This document shows, piece by piece, positions 1 through 9,601 of a stretch of 64,000 nucleotides of DNA (positions within the stretch are counted from its first letter, which is position 1; each line of letters begins with the position of its first letter). The position numbers were made by a program, and so were the translations under genes. The stretch is from Flavobacteriaceae bacterium (GTDB lineage Bacteria > Bacteroidota > Bacteroidia > Flavobacteriales > Flavobacteriaceae): assembly GCA_009827225.1 (NCBI GenBank), contig WUAI01000002.1, positions 1 through 64,000 of the forward strand, written 5' to 3'. The notes beneath the pieces are model-generated. The model did no database searches. It worked only from the letters and a program-made list of their open reading frames with translations, and was not told the origin of the DNA.

Positions 1-153
1 ACAAAACACGGTAGTGTTACTTTTTGATTTGCACTGAGGGTTTATTGGGATTCTGCAGATCCTGTCGGGGATTTTGAAGGAAATAAAAAACAAAACACGG
101 TAGTGTTGCTTTTTGATTTGCACCGAGGGTTTATTGGGATTCTGCAAATCCTT
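1..153. repeat. Two direct copies (about 64 bp, period 89 bp) of an intergenic repeat
   Basis: acaaaacacggtagtgtt(a/g)ctttttgatttgcac(t/c)gagggtttattgggattctgca(g/a)atcct at 1-64 and again at 90-153; each carries the perfect inverted repeat AACAC-GGTA-GTGTT. May continue upstream of the window. Confidence 0.85.
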
Positions 154-202
154 TAGAGTTCGAACTCGTTTTCATAACGTGAATTTTTCCATGTAAGTTT
201 GC

Positions 203-685
203 ATGTTTCTAACCAGCTATAGTTTGAAGAAAGACATTTTTTACGTCGTCATACAGTTTGCACTCTTTGCGTTCTATTTTATGGATCCGAAATGGTTGGA
301 TCTCGACATACCATATTGGCTCAGGCTTGTTTTTATGGTGTGCACAGGTATAGGTATTCTGATCATCCTATTGGGTGTGATCAATCTCAATGAGAACCTT
401 ACGCCATTTCCAACGCCCAAACGAAACTCAAATCTTATTTCACATGGAATTTACAAATACGTGAGGCATCCCATCTATTCCGGAATAATTATTTCACTGT
501 TGTCCTATGCAATAGTGTCTCAATCAGGGTTTCGAATTGCGGTCGCTATAGCGTTATTACTGGTTTTCTATTTCAAATCCTCCTATGAGGAAAAGAAGTT
601 GATTGAACGATTTGAGGACTATACCGATTACAAAGATGTTACCGGCCGTTTCATTCCGAAGATGAAAAATAGACACTATAAATAA
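203..685 (+). CDS. Isoprenylcysteine carboxyl methyltransferase (ICMT)/PEMT-like membrane methyltransferase
   Basis: Multi-TM protein with GIYKYVRHPIYSG motif typical of the family. Confidence 0.75.
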   Translation: MFLTSYSLKKDIFYVVIQFALFAFYFMDPKWLDLDIPYWLRLVFMVCTGIGILIILLGVINLNENLTPFPTPKRNSNLISHGIYKYVRHPIYSGIIISLLSYAIVSQSGFRIAVAIALLLVFYFKSSYEEKKLIERFEDYTDYKDVTGRFIPKMKNRHYK

Positions 686-777
686 TTCCATTATAATAAT
701 TAATGGTTTTATAATGTAAGGATTTACCGTAAGTTACTACTTTTACAATCTAATATTAATAGAAGAATATCAAAGCT

Positions 778-1746
778 ATGTCAGATACAATAGAAAGAAT
801 AAAATGTTTGATCATCGGTTCCGGTCCTGCAGGTTATACCGCCGCAATCTACGCCGCGCGAGCCGATCTTAAACCTGTTTTATACACCGGTATGGAACCC
901 GGTGGACAATTAACAACCACTACTGAAGTGGACAATTTCCCGGGTTATCCGGAAGGTGTGGATGGGCCTACGATGATGGTGCAATTGCAACAGCAGGCGG
1001 AACGATTTGGAACGGAAGTTCGCATCGGTATGGTAACGAGCGTTGATTTTAGTGACGAGGTAGGCGGTTTCCACAAAGTAACCGTTGATAATTCCAAAGA
1101 GATCGAAGCAGAAACCGTAATCATCTCCACTGGAGCCACCGCCAAGTATCTGGGGTTGCCAAGTGAGCAACGATTGAGAGGTGGAGGAGTATCGGCCTGT
1201 GCAGTATGTGATGGCTTCTTCTATAAAGGTCAGGATGTGGCCATCGTAGGAGGAGGGGATACCGCTGCGGAAGAAGCTACTTATCTGGCGAATATTTGCG
1301 AAAAGGTGACCATGTTGGTTCGCCGTGATGAAATGCGTGCTTCCAAAGCCATGCAACATAGAGTGACTGCTGCTAAGAATATAGACCTGAGATATAACAC
1401 CGAGGTAGACGAAGTGCTGGGTGATATGGTAGTGGAAGGTCTGCGTATGAAAAACAATGTGACCGGAGAAACCGAAGAAATCCCTATTACCGGGTTGTTT
1501 ATTGCCATCGGGCATACACCAAACACCCAAATATTTAAAGGGCAATTGGATATGGATGACACAGGTTATATTGTCACCGAGGGCAAGAGCACCAAGACGA
1601 ACAAGCCCGGTGTATTTGCAAGTGGTGATGTTCAGGATAAAGAATATCGACAAGCGGTTACCGCTGCAGGAACGGGATGTATGGCGGCTCTGGACGCCGA
1701 GCGTTACCTGGCAGCTGTTGAAAGCAAAGAAGGAGTAGAGGCTTAA
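778..1746 (+). CDS. trxB: Thioredoxin-disulfide reductase
   Basis: GSGPAGYTAAIYAARA FAD motif, CAVCDG redox motif, GGGDTAAEEA NADPH motif. Confidence 0.95.
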   Translation: MSDTIERIKCLIIGSGPAGYTAAIYAARADLKPVLYTGMEPGGQLTTTTEVDNFPGYPEGVDGPTMMVQLQQQAERFGTEVRIGMVTSVDFSDEVGGFHKVTVDNSKEIEAETVIISTGATAKYLGLPSEQRLRGGGVSACAVCDGFFYKGQDVAIVGGGDTAAEEATYLANICEKVTMLVRRDEMRASKAMQHRVTAAKNIDLRYNTEVDEVLGDMVVEGLRMKNNVTGETEEIPITGLFIAIGHTPNTQIFKGQLDMDDTGYIVTEGKSTKTNKPGVFASGDVQDKEYRQAVTAAGTGCMAALDAERYLAAVESKEGVEA

Positions 1747-1770
1747 ATAACCTTCCTTTTGAAATATATA

Positions 1771-1803
1771 AAAATCCGAAACAGCACGTTTCGGATTTTT
1801 TTT
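1771..1803 (+). terminator. Intrinsic terminator of trxB
   Basis: AAAATCCGAAA-cagcacg-TTTCGGATTTT followed by T run. Confidence 0.85.
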
Positions 1804-1954
1804 GTGGTAAGAAATATTAAAAAAAGGCACACGAAAGTGAAGAAATTCATGGCGAAAATGAATATTACCTGATTAAATGACCGGAAATACTTATTTTCGG
1901 TTTTTGTAATTCGAAAGAATGATTATCCTTTAATACCAACCTTAAAATTCTTAA

Positions 1955-3163
1955 ATGTTGAATCAAAAGATTACCCTCCTCAGTTTATTTTTTTTCTGTT
2001 TTATTTCTCTATCAGCACAAATCAATTTCAATTCCGGTTATTTTATTAAGAATGACGGTGAAAAGGTCGATTGCCTGATCAAGAATTACGACTGGTTAAA
2101 CAATCCTATCGAAATTTGGTACAAGTTTTCTGAAATGGGTCCGGAAAAGGCAATCTCTAAAGATGAGATTATCGAATTTGGGATCAACGGAGGCGTGGTG
2201 TTCGAAAAACATCGTGTGCAAATGGATCGTTCGTTACCTTCAATGAACCGACTTTCCGATGAAAGAAATCCTGTTTTCAATGAAGAAGAATTATTGTTGA
2301 AGAAAGTACTGGCGGGTAAAGCGGTTCTTTACAGTTATACCGATCAAAGCCTGAACCGTTTCTTTTATAGTCTGAACGATGGTGAGATTCAACAATTGGT
2401 GTATAAGAAATACAGGATAAGCGGAACCAAAATAGGAGAAAACAATCAGTTTCGGCAACAGTTGCTCAACCTGTTTGACTGTGCAGGTATTTCGAAATCC
2501 CGCTATGAGAAACTCCGGTATACCATCAAGGATATGACCGAGTTGTTTACAGATTATAACAATTGCGATGCTTCGGGTTCAGTGGTTTATTCTGAAGAAA
2601 ATGTAAGCGGTAAAAAAGATCTGTTCAACCTTACCATTAAAGGAGGAATCAGAGCCAATACCATTGAAGCGGTACAAAATAGTATAGGTAGTTCTACTGA
2701 AATCGACTTCGACAACCCGACAAGTTTTCAGCTTGGGCTGGAAGGTGAGTTTATATTTAATTTCAATAAAAATAAATGGAGTGCGGTTGCCGAGGTATAT
2801 TATTATTCTTTCAAAACAAGTGATAACACTTCGATAAATAATGTGATCATCACCGAATATTCTCTTGATTATTCTGCCGTGGAGTTGCTCATTGGGGGAC
2901 GGTATTCTATGTTCACCGGAGATAATTCCCGAGTCTATATCACTGCAAGCTTGGCAACTTCCCTAAGTGGAAATAATGAGCTATTGAGAGCGGGTAATAA
3001 AGTTGATACGGTAGTTAGTCTTGCAAATTTGGGACTTGCCGCAGGATTTAATTATGGTCCCGGATACATTGAAATTAAGTATGGAGCAGAGAAAGTGTTC
3101 TTTGATATTATCGAAAGTCGCTATTCAAGCTTCTCCGTACTGGCAGGATTCTCATTTCTTTAA
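1955..3163 (+). CDS. Predicted secreted/outer-membrane beta-barrel protein, tandem paralog 1
   Basis: Signal peptide, C-terminal beta-rich region ending in F; paralogous to the next ORF. Confidence 0.7.
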   Translation: MLNQKITLLSLFFFCFISLSAQINFNSGYFIKNDGEKVDCLIKNYDWLNNPIEIWYKFSEMGPEKAISKDEIIEFGINGGVVFEKHRVQMDRSLPSMNRLSDERNPVFNEEELLLKKVLAGKAVLYSYTDQSLNRFFYSLNDGEIQQLVYKKYRISGTKIGENNQFRQQLLNLFDCAGISKSRYEKLRYTIKDMTELFTDYNNCDASGSVVYSEENVSGKKDLFNLTIKGGIRANTIEAVQNSIGSSTEIDFDNPTSFQLGLEGEFIFNFNKNKWSAVAEVYYYSFKTSDNTSINNVIITEYSLDYSAVELLIGGRYSMFTGDNSRVYITASLATSLSGNNELLRAGNKVDTVVSLANLGLAAGFNYGPGYIEIKYGAEKVFFDIIESRYSSFSVLAGFSFL

Positions 3164-3241
3164 TCTTAAGAAATCTCTCAGACAGAATCCCATGTAAAAG
3201 AAAATATCTAATCAACTTGAATTACATTAAATAGTCTAATA

Positions 3242-4489
3242 ATGATACCAAGATCTTTATATAAAATATTAATTCATAGTGTACTGTTTTTGTTCTGTTT
3301 ATCGCTAACGGCACAGATTAATTTTAATCAGGGATATTTTATCAATAATGACGGTGAAAAGGTCGATTGCTTAATTAAGAATTATGATTGGTTAAATAAT
3401 CCTATCGAAATTTGGTACAAGTTTTCTGAAATGGGCCCGGAAAAGGCAATCTCTAAAGATGAGATCATCGAGTTCGGGATCAATGGCGGAGTGGTTTTTG
3501 AAAAGCATGTCGTACAAATCGACCGTTCTCTGAATTCAATGAACAGGCTTTCTACGGTTCGTAATCCGGAGTTTGAAACAGAAGAATTACTTCTCAAGAA
3601 AGTCGTTGATGGTAAAGTAGTGTTATATAGTTACACAGATCAAAGTTTGAATCGATTCTTTTATGGAGACGACGAGAGCACTCCTCAGCAGCTGGTTTAT
3701 AAGAAGTACAGAGTGGGAGGAACGAAAATCGGGGAGAACAATCAATTCAAACAACAGCTGCTTAATTTGTTCAACGATTGTGAAGGAGCTCCAAGGTCCC
3801 GGTTTGAAAAGTTGCGATATGAAATCGATCGGTTAACCGAATTATTTATCGTTTATAATAAATGCGACGGATCTGTGGCGATTGTCAATTCCGAAGAAAA
3901 CCTAAGCGGTAAAAAGGATCTATTTAATTTGATCGTAAAGGGTGGTATTCGCAACAGTAACCTGGAGGCCGTTAGAAATTTTATCAATTCAGAGCCTTTG
4001 GTGTTGGATTTTGAAAATCAAACCAGCCTGCAACTAGGTTTGGAAGCAGAGTTTATTTTTAATTTCAACCAGAACAAATGGAGTGCGGTGGCAGAATTAT
4101 ACTATTACAACTACTCAGCTGATGCACCGGTTGTAATCGCCGAGGTGATAAACGGAATTCCTTTTATTACGCGAGACGATTTCTACGAGGTAGAATATTC
4201 AGCTTTGGAGTTTCTACTAGGAGGACGATATTCACTGTTTACAGGTCAAAATTCCAGAGTATATATAACTCCAAGCGTAGCAGTATCATTCCCGATCAAT
4301 AATGAACTTACAGAAAGCGATAGAAAAATAGACGAAGCAGTTACCCTGGCTAATTTTGCAATCGGTGCCGGATTTAATTATGGCCCCGGATACATAGAAA
4401 TTAAGTATGGAGCAGAGAAAGTGTTCTTTGATATTATCGAAAGTCGTTATTCAAGCTTTTCTGTACTGGCAGGGTTCTCTTTCTTATAG
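3242..4489 (+). CDS. Predicted secreted/outer-membrane beta-barrel protein, tandem paralog 2
   Basis: Same domain layout and long identical peptide blocks shared with 1955-3163. Confidence 0.7.
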   Translation: MIPRSLYKILIHSVLFLFCLSLTAQINFNQGYFINNDGEKVDCLIKNYDWLNNPIEIWYKFSEMGPEKAISKDEIIEFGINGGVVFEKHVVQIDRSLNSMNRLSTVRNPEFETEELLLKKVVDGKVVLYSYTDQSLNRFFYGDDESTPQQLVYKKYRVGGTKIGENNQFKQQLLNLFNDCEGAPRSRFEKLRYEIDRLTELFIVYNKCDGSVAIVNSEENLSGKKDLFNLIVKGGIRNSNLEAVRNFINSEPLVLDFENQTSLQLGLEAEFIFNFNQNKWSAVAELYYYNYSADAPVVIAEVINGIPFITRDDFYEVEYSALEFLLGGRYSLFTGQNSRVYITPSVAVSFPINNELTESDRKIDEAVTLANFAIGAGFNYGPGYIEIKYGAEKVFFDIIESRYSSFSVLAGFSFL

Positions 4490-4491
4490 CA

Positions 4492-4998
4492 TTATTTCAT
4501 TTGATGGTCGTAGCTCAGCACACGCTTGATCTTCCATTCACCATCTGCATCCTTTAACCATAGGTGAGTAAATTTTGCAATACTTCCTGGAATTTCAGGT
4601 GCGCCATTGTGGGATTCGAAAAACCGATGCACCCCTTCCTGAATCGCACCATATAGTTTTCCCTGATCGTAAAGAGGATAAACTTTCAAACTTTCCGGGA
4701 GTAGTTCCCGTCGAGACTTAAAATTAGGATTACCGCAGATTCCATTCCTGAAGTTTTCGATGAAAGTTGATTTTCCTTCAGTAATGCCTCCTTTATCGTG
4801 ATAGAATTCAAGATCTTCTGCAAGTAGATCGTCGAGTAATTCCAATTGGCATTTATTGAATGTTTCACCGAAAAGAAGACTGTCCCTCTTTTTCAAAACG
4901 TCATACAATTCTTCCTGTGAGTTTATTTGGGCTGAAATAGTCGTTATGCCACAAACCATTCCGAAGAAAACCAAAGTAATTCCTATTCTCATAATCAT
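4492..4998 (-). CDS. DUF4440/SnoaL-like (NTF2 fold) secreted protein
   Basis: Signal peptide and LLDDLLAEDLEFYHDKGGITEGKSTFIENF pattern. Confidence 0.6.
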   Translation of the reverse strand: MIMRIGITLVFFGMVCGITTISAQINSQEELYDVLKKRDSLLFGETFNKCQLELLDDLLAEDLEFYHDKGGITEGKSTFIENFRNGICGNPNFKSRRELLPESLKVYPLYDQGKLYGAIQEGVHRFFESHNGAPEIPGSIAKFTHLWLKDADGEWKIKRVLSYDHQMK

Positions 4999-5008
4999 AG
5001 TTTAAAAG

Positions 5009-5046
5009 AAACCCCCAAAGTGCTATGGACTTCACTTAGGGGGTTT
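5009..5046 (-). terminator. Probable intrinsic terminator of the 5074-8630 operon
   Basis: Long stem AAACCCCCAAAGTG / CACTTAGGGGGTTT downstream of the minus-strand stop at 5074. Confidence 0.6.
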
Positions 5047-5073
5047 ACTGGGTGGTTAGATCTTTAATATAAT

Positions 5074-5820
5074 TTACATTTTACGTACACTTCCTGAAGC
5101 ACCGTCTTTTACAGATACGGCGGTAGGATCTCCGTAATAGCGAATGTCACCTCCACTGGAAGCACGTCCTTCAATTTCTTCCCGAACGTTCACCACTATA
5201 TCGGCACCGCTTGAGGCATTTGCTTTACACTTCTTAACTTCCAGATCTCGAGCTTTCAGATCGCTACCACTGGAGGCTTCCGCCACCAATCGCTCTGCAC
5301 GTCCCGAAACCTTTAGATCGGCACCACTGCTTACATCGGCATACACTTCCTTGGCGATGATCTCTACTTCGAGATCAGCACCACTACTGCTATCCAAGGA
5401 TAGATTTTCGCTTTTTATTACCGAGTTGCTGATCACGTCCGATCCACTAGATGCTGATACCTTGTTCAATGAAACGTAGGTAACGTGTACTTTTTGAGAC
5501 TTTGACCTGCGAATGCTTTTGTTAGTACCAATTCTCAGCTCACCGTTCGTAATTTCGGTCTCGATCACCTCCATAAGGTTCTCATCCGCTTCCACAACGA
5601 TTTTGTTTTCGTCTCCTTCGGTCAGGAATACGTCCAGTCCTGCACTTCCTTTTACAGCATCGAAGTCACTGGTTACGGGTCGGTCTTCGGTTACGACATT
5701 TCCGTTCCCTGATACTTGTCCTAATTGAATATCGAAGTTACAGGCGGTTAAAGATATACCGATCAATGCCGCTGCTATTAATTTGATTGATTTCATGATT
5801 GTTTTGATTTTAGTTTCCAA
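5074..5820 (-). CDS. Head GIN domain (DUF2807) lipoprotein
   Basis: Lipobox-like LTAC and repetitive SSGSDL/SSGADL beta-solenoid repeats. Confidence 0.85.
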   Translation of the reverse strand: METKIKTIMKSIKLIAAALIGISLTACNFDIQLGQVSGNGNVVTEDRPVTSDFDAVKGSAGLDVFLTEGDENKIVVEADENLMEVIETEITNGELRIGTNKSIRRSKSQKVHVTYVSLNKVSASSGSDVISNSVIKSENLSLDSSSGADLEVEIIAKEVYADVSSGADLKVSGRAERLVAEASSGSDLKARDLEVKKCKANASSGADIVVNVREEIEGRASSGGDIRYYGDPTAVSVKDGASGSVRKM

Positions 5821-7594
5821 TTTTCACGTTGATTGAGTCGGCGGGATCGACAGTTTCTATTTCGATCCCATCCTCATCTATGATTAATTTATCACCGTCG
5901 TCGTCCTGAATTTTCAGTCCTTCGTCGTCTATTTTAATGTATTCACCTGAGTCGTTTTTGATGTATACTCCACCATCGTCATCGGTCCAGTCCTCTTCCC
6001 ATTCTTCGGTGGTTTTTTCCGGACAATCCAGGCAACGTGTACGTCCGTCCTCAATGAGCAGGAATTGCTCTTCGTCGCCATTATCCAGTATGTCCCGATA
6101 ATAAGAGTCATTTCTATGGAATGAATAGGTGTTATCATCAGCATAAAGAATAGTTCCTATCGGCAAGTATATAATGGCCTCCACTTCCTGGTCCCGATAT
6201 TTGTTTTCGAAATCGGTAGTGAGATAGGCGTTCATTCCTAGGCTCGAGGTGGCGCTATCGTATGAATAATCATAATTAATAGCCTGCGCTCTTTCCTTAG
6301 CTGCGAGATAGTCGCTTCCTTCAGCACGCTTTTCGATAACGACGCGTCCAACGGAGTCGTTCGTAGATCTCACGATCAATCGGATATCGGTAGAATAGAT
6401 CAGTTTTTCGTCGTTGTCATCATATTTGATGTCCAGTCTACCTCTGCGTCTTGCATCGTATTCATATTTCTCGTTAGAGATCATTTTCAGATTCAACGTA
6501 TCCCCGCTTTTCACGGGCAAGGTATATTCACTGATATATTCTCCATCGAAAGCTGTTTCAGTGGCTTGTCGGATACCTAGTATTCCCAGTCCGATGATAG
6601 ACCCTAACCAAACCACGAATAGGATGATCTTAGCGGGTGTTCCAATGGATTTCAGGTTATTGATAAGCATCTTCAGCCCCAGGATGAACAGCACAAAGAA
6701 TGGTATTCCTACTGCAAACAAAGTGAGCAGGGATACAAACCATATCGGTGCATTGGTGGTATCCACTAATTGGTACCAGTCCATGAATTCACCGTGACCC
6801 CATATTCCAAAGGTTCCTGCAGTGAACAGACCGATGATGAGTCCTACCAGGGTGGTAAGTGCCACTATGATTAAAATAATTCCAAAGAATTTGACAAATA
6901 TTTTTAAAAGTGTAAGAAGGATACTACCGAGCGTATCGAAAAAACTGGTGGCACCACTTTTTACTTTATTCCCGTATTTGTCGTAGTCTACGTTTTTTAT
7001 CCTATCGGAGACATCTTCATATCCTTCTTTAAACTTTTTTTCAATATTGGAGATATTTATGGGTTCCCCGGTCATCTTCAATTTGTCTGAAGTGGTTACC
7101 GCTGCCGGTACCAGGATCCAGAACAATATGTAGATCACAATGAAGATTCCACTTGAGAACAGGGTGAATAAAATCCAGAACAGGCGCACCCATACGGCAT
7201 CAATACCCAGGTAGTGTCCTAATCCGGATGAAACACCGGCAATAAATTTATTGTCCTCGTCTCTGAAAAGTTGTTTGCTGGAGGATCTTTGTTTTCTTGA
7301 TTTTGGTGGAGCATCCTCAAAGATCTCATCGTCCACCATATAATCTTCGGGCTGACCCATAACTGCGATCACCTCGTCGAGTTCCTTTATTGTCACTACC
7401 TGTGTACTTCTTTCCAGTTTTTCTGAAAATAGTTCAGCGATTCGAGCCTCGATGTCCCGAATAATCTCATCGCTCCCCGTGGGGTCACTCAATGATCTTT
7501 TTATGGCATCCAGATAGCGTTGAAGTTTTCCAAAAGCATCTTCATCGATGTGGAAAAATGTTCCTGCTAAATTAATATTTACTGTCTTGTTCAT
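5810..7594 (-). CDS. PspC domain membrane protein with acidic repetitive C-terminus
   Basis: FRDEDNKFIAGVSSGLGHYLGIDAVWVRLFWILFTLFSSG PspC core plus further TM helices. Confidence 0.85.
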   Translation of the reverse strand: MNKTVNINLAGTFFHIDEDAFGKLQRYLDAIKRSLSDPTGSDEIIRDIEARIAELFSEKLERSTQVVTIKELDEVIAVMGQPEDYMVDDEIFEDAPPKSRKQRSSSKQLFRDEDNKFIAGVSSGLGHYLGIDAVWVRLFWILFTLFSSGIFIVIYILFWILVPAAVTTSDKLKMTGEPINISNIEKKFKEGYEDVSDRIKNVDYDKYGNKVKSGATSFFDTLGSILLTLLKIFVKFFGIILIIVALTTLVGLIIGLFTAGTFGIWGHGEFMDWYQLVDTTNAPIWFVSLLTLFAVGIPFFVLFILGLKMLINNLKSIGTPAKIILFVVWLGSIIGLGILGIRQATETAFDGEYISEYTLPVKSGDTLNLKMISNEKYEYDARRRGRLDIKYDDNDEKLIYSTDIRLIVRSTNDSVGRVVIEKRAEGSDYLAAKERAQAINYDYSYDSATSSLGMNAYLTTDFENKYRDQEVEAIIYLPIGTILYADDNTYSFHRNDSYYRDILDNGDEEQFLLIEDGRTRCLDCPEKTTEEWEEDWTDDDGGVYIKNDSGEYIKIDDEGLKIQDDDGDKLIIDEDGIEIETVDPADSINVKIGN

Positions 7595-7929
7595 TTTGTA
7601 GTTTTTTCGCTGGTTACTCTATTTACAGCCTGTTGCAACGCGCTCCAGGTAGTGTTTAATTCCTTTAAAAATAATTTACCGGTTTCGGTTAATTCATAAT
7701 ACTTTCGCGGTGGGCCACTGGTAGATTCTTCCCAGCGATAATTTAAAAGCCCTGCGTTCTTTAGTCGTGTTAACAGGGGATAAATCGTCCCTTCCACCAC
7801 GAGCATTTTCGCGTCTTTCAGAGTGTCCAGAATATCGCTGGTATAGGCTTCCCCATCTTTCAGGATGGAAAGTATGCAATATTCTAAAACCCCTTTTCGC
7901 ATTTGCGCTTTTGTGTTTTCGATTTTCAT
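7591..7929 (-). CDS. PadR family transcriptional regulator
   Basis: MRKGVLEYCILSILKDGEAYTSDIL...LVVEGTIYPLLTRLKNAGLLNYRWEESTSGPPRKYYELTETG; start chosen at MKIENTK (ATG at 7929) rather than the longer track ORF. Confidence 0.88.
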   Translation of the reverse strand: MKIENTKAQMRKGVLEYCILSILKDGEAYTSDILDTLKDAKMLVVEGTIYPLLTRLKNAGLLNYRWEESTSGPPRKYYELTETGKLFLKELNTTWSALQQAVNRVTSEKTTK

Positions 7930-7936
7930 ATACTTA

Positions 7937-8116
7937 TTAATTTGTTCGAGACAACAATTCGTCTCTCGTGATGATATAATGAGGATTAAGTTGTTGTACG
8001 TCATACCGACATTCGGTACGCTCGATCTTGCTGATCACTCCGATTTCTTCGGAAGGGATCTCGCCGTGTACTACGTTGAGTACAATGGCCAATAATATAC
8101 TAACTAACGTGCTCAT
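7937..8116 (-). CDS. Small 59-aa protein with hydrophobic N-terminus (below the ORF-track cutoff)
   Basis: Read from sequence: MSTLVSILLAIVLNVVHGEIPSEEIGVISKIERTECRYDVQQLNPHYIITRDELLSRTN*; ATG overlaps the 3' end of the DUF4870 gene and the stop is 7 bp upstream of the PadR start. Confidence 0.6.
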   Translation of the reverse strand: MSTLVSILLAIVLNVVHGEIPSEEIGVISKIERTECRYDVQQLNPHYIITRDELLSRTN

Positions 8117-8630
8117 TTTCTGATTGATTTTCTGATGGTTGTACTTCCTGAAGATCTTCCTCAGGGGTTGTTTTAATAAAGGGTATGCATATTGGGTAAT
8201 TATAAAGCTTTCCTTTACTTGCCTGTACAGTTGCGCTGATCACAACGTATAGTTCAAATACAAATAAACCGAATAACAGGACGGCTACGATAAAGAAAAG
8301 GGTCAAATACCCGGATAAGTTTCGTATGTTTTGAATTGAAACTTCGTGAACGTGGTCGTCGATCACTTCTACCAGCGCGACAAAGTCGGAGGCAAAAATC
8401 GCAAAGAAAGGCAGGCAAATCAATCCGATAGCCAACGTATACAATAATATACTCAGCTGAAAGTTTACCGCTTCTTTTCCGTGATGATCGATGAATGGTT
8501 TGTTCTTATTGGTTGTCCATAAAAGTAGTGGAGCGAGCAAATTTCCGAAGGGGAAAATGTACTTGGCAAAGGTGGACAAGTGAATGACCGCTGCTACATT
8601 TTTATGATTTTCAGAAGGATTAGTTTCCAT
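8100..8630 (-). CDS. DUF4870 domain membrane protein
   Basis: HLSTFAKYIFPFGNLLAPLLLWTTNKNKPFIDHHGKEAVNFQLSILLY. Confidence 0.85.
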   Translation of the reverse strand: METNPSENHKNVAAVIHLSTFAKYIFPFGNLLAPLLLWTTNKNKPFIDHHGKEAVNFQLSILLYTLAIGLICLPFFAIFASDFVALVEVIDDHVHEVSIQNIRNLSGYLTLFFIVAVLLFGLFVFELYVVISATVQASKGKLYNYPICIPFIKTTPEEDLQEVQPSENQSENEHVS

Positions 8631-8649
8631 TGTCTAATATTTTCTTATG

Positions 8650-8657
8650 CAAATATA
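8650..8657 (-). promoter_or_regulatory. -7 box (TATATTTG) of the DUF4870-PadR-PspC operon
   Basis: Match to Bacteroidota TAnnTTTG, about 20 bp upstream of the ATG. Confidence 0.4.
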
Positions 8658-8763
8658 TGTCTAAAAGAAGGTATTATGTTACGCATAGTACTAAAAATTA
8701 ACAAATTTTTAACAGATTGTAGTTTCATTATTATTGAATATCTTCGTCCATATTTCGACATGT

Positions 8764-9216
8764 ATGAAGCTCACCCCCAGCAAAATCAACACCTTCCTTT
8801 TTTTTAAGTTACCCTCCGCCTATTTTACAGGAGTTCGGTGTAAGTCTATCTCAGAAGAATCATGTACTACTTCAGTAAAGCATCGATGGATCAATCAGAA
8901 TCCTTTTAAATCGATGTTTTGGGCAGTGCAGGGTATGGCTGCGGAGTTAAGTACGGGTGCATTGGTAATGTCTTATATTCAATCCAGTGGGAAGAATGTT
9001 TCCATGTTGGTTGCAAATAATAAAGCCTCTTTCAGCAAAAAGGCGAAAGGCCGAATTTACTTTGAATGTCATGACGGACTCGCGATCAAAAAAGCCATCG
9101 ATGAAACCTTAGAAACAGGGGAGGGCAGAACCTGTTGGATGCATGCAACGGGTAAGGATAAGGATGGAAATGTTGTTTCTGAATTTGATTTTGAATGGAC
9201 TGTAAAAGCCAGGTAA
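8764..9216 (+). CDS. DUF4442 (hotdog-fold) protein
   Basis: Hotdog-like NPFKSMFWAVQGMAAELSTGALVM; start reassigned to ATG at 8764 (MKLTPSKINTF). Confidence 0.7.
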   Translation: MKLTPSKINTFLFFKLPSAYFTGVRCKSISEESCTTSVKHRWINQNPFKSMFWAVQGMAAELSTGALVMSYIQSSGKNVSMLVANNKASFSKKAKGRIYFECHDGLAIKKAIDETLETGEGRTCWMHATGKDKDGNVVSEFDFEWTVKAR

Positions 9217-9374
9217 TACTACCGTTCATCTGACTTTAACAACTTTTAACGAGAGTTTTGCACTCTTCCATAAAATTTGTTTCGTTTTTTTCGTTATATT
9301 TAAGTCGATAAACCAAAAAACTTCACGCCTATAGAATAGTATTACTTAACCAAACTCTAATTATTCAATAAACT

Positions 9375-9572
9375 ATGGCTAGAGCAATGTTTGATTACAC
9401 CAAAGCGGTACTCAAAAAAGTTAGCTTTGATGTGAATTTGTTCTGTAAGGAGTTGAAAAAAGCGTTGAAACGATTGTTGCCTCATGAAATTGAGGAGTTG
9501 AAGATTTGGATCAATTCGCTCATTTTACAGAATCCCCAGTTAAACCAATGTTTAATTTATCTAAAAGAATAA
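9375..9572 (+). CDS. Small 65-aa hypothetical protein
   Basis: Stand-alone ORF directly followed by an intrinsic terminator. Confidence 0.65.
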   Translation: MARAMFDYTKAVLKKVSFDVNLFCKELKKALKRLLPHEIEELKIWINSLILQNPQLNQCLIYLKE

Positions 9573-9574
9573 AG

Positions 9575-9601
9575 TAAAGCCTCCTACGGGAGGCTTTATT
9601 T
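9575..9601. terminator. Bidirectional intrinsic terminator
   Basis: TAAAGCCTCC-tacg-GGAGGCTTTA between convergent genes. Confidence 0.8.

Noticed and set aside
910-1830. 306-aa minus-strand ORF
   Set aside because: Antisense to trxB, runs through the terminator, low-complexity His/Ser-rich translation
7865-8095. 76-aa plus-strand ORF
   Set aside because: Antisense to PadR and to the better-supported 59-aa minus-strand ORF
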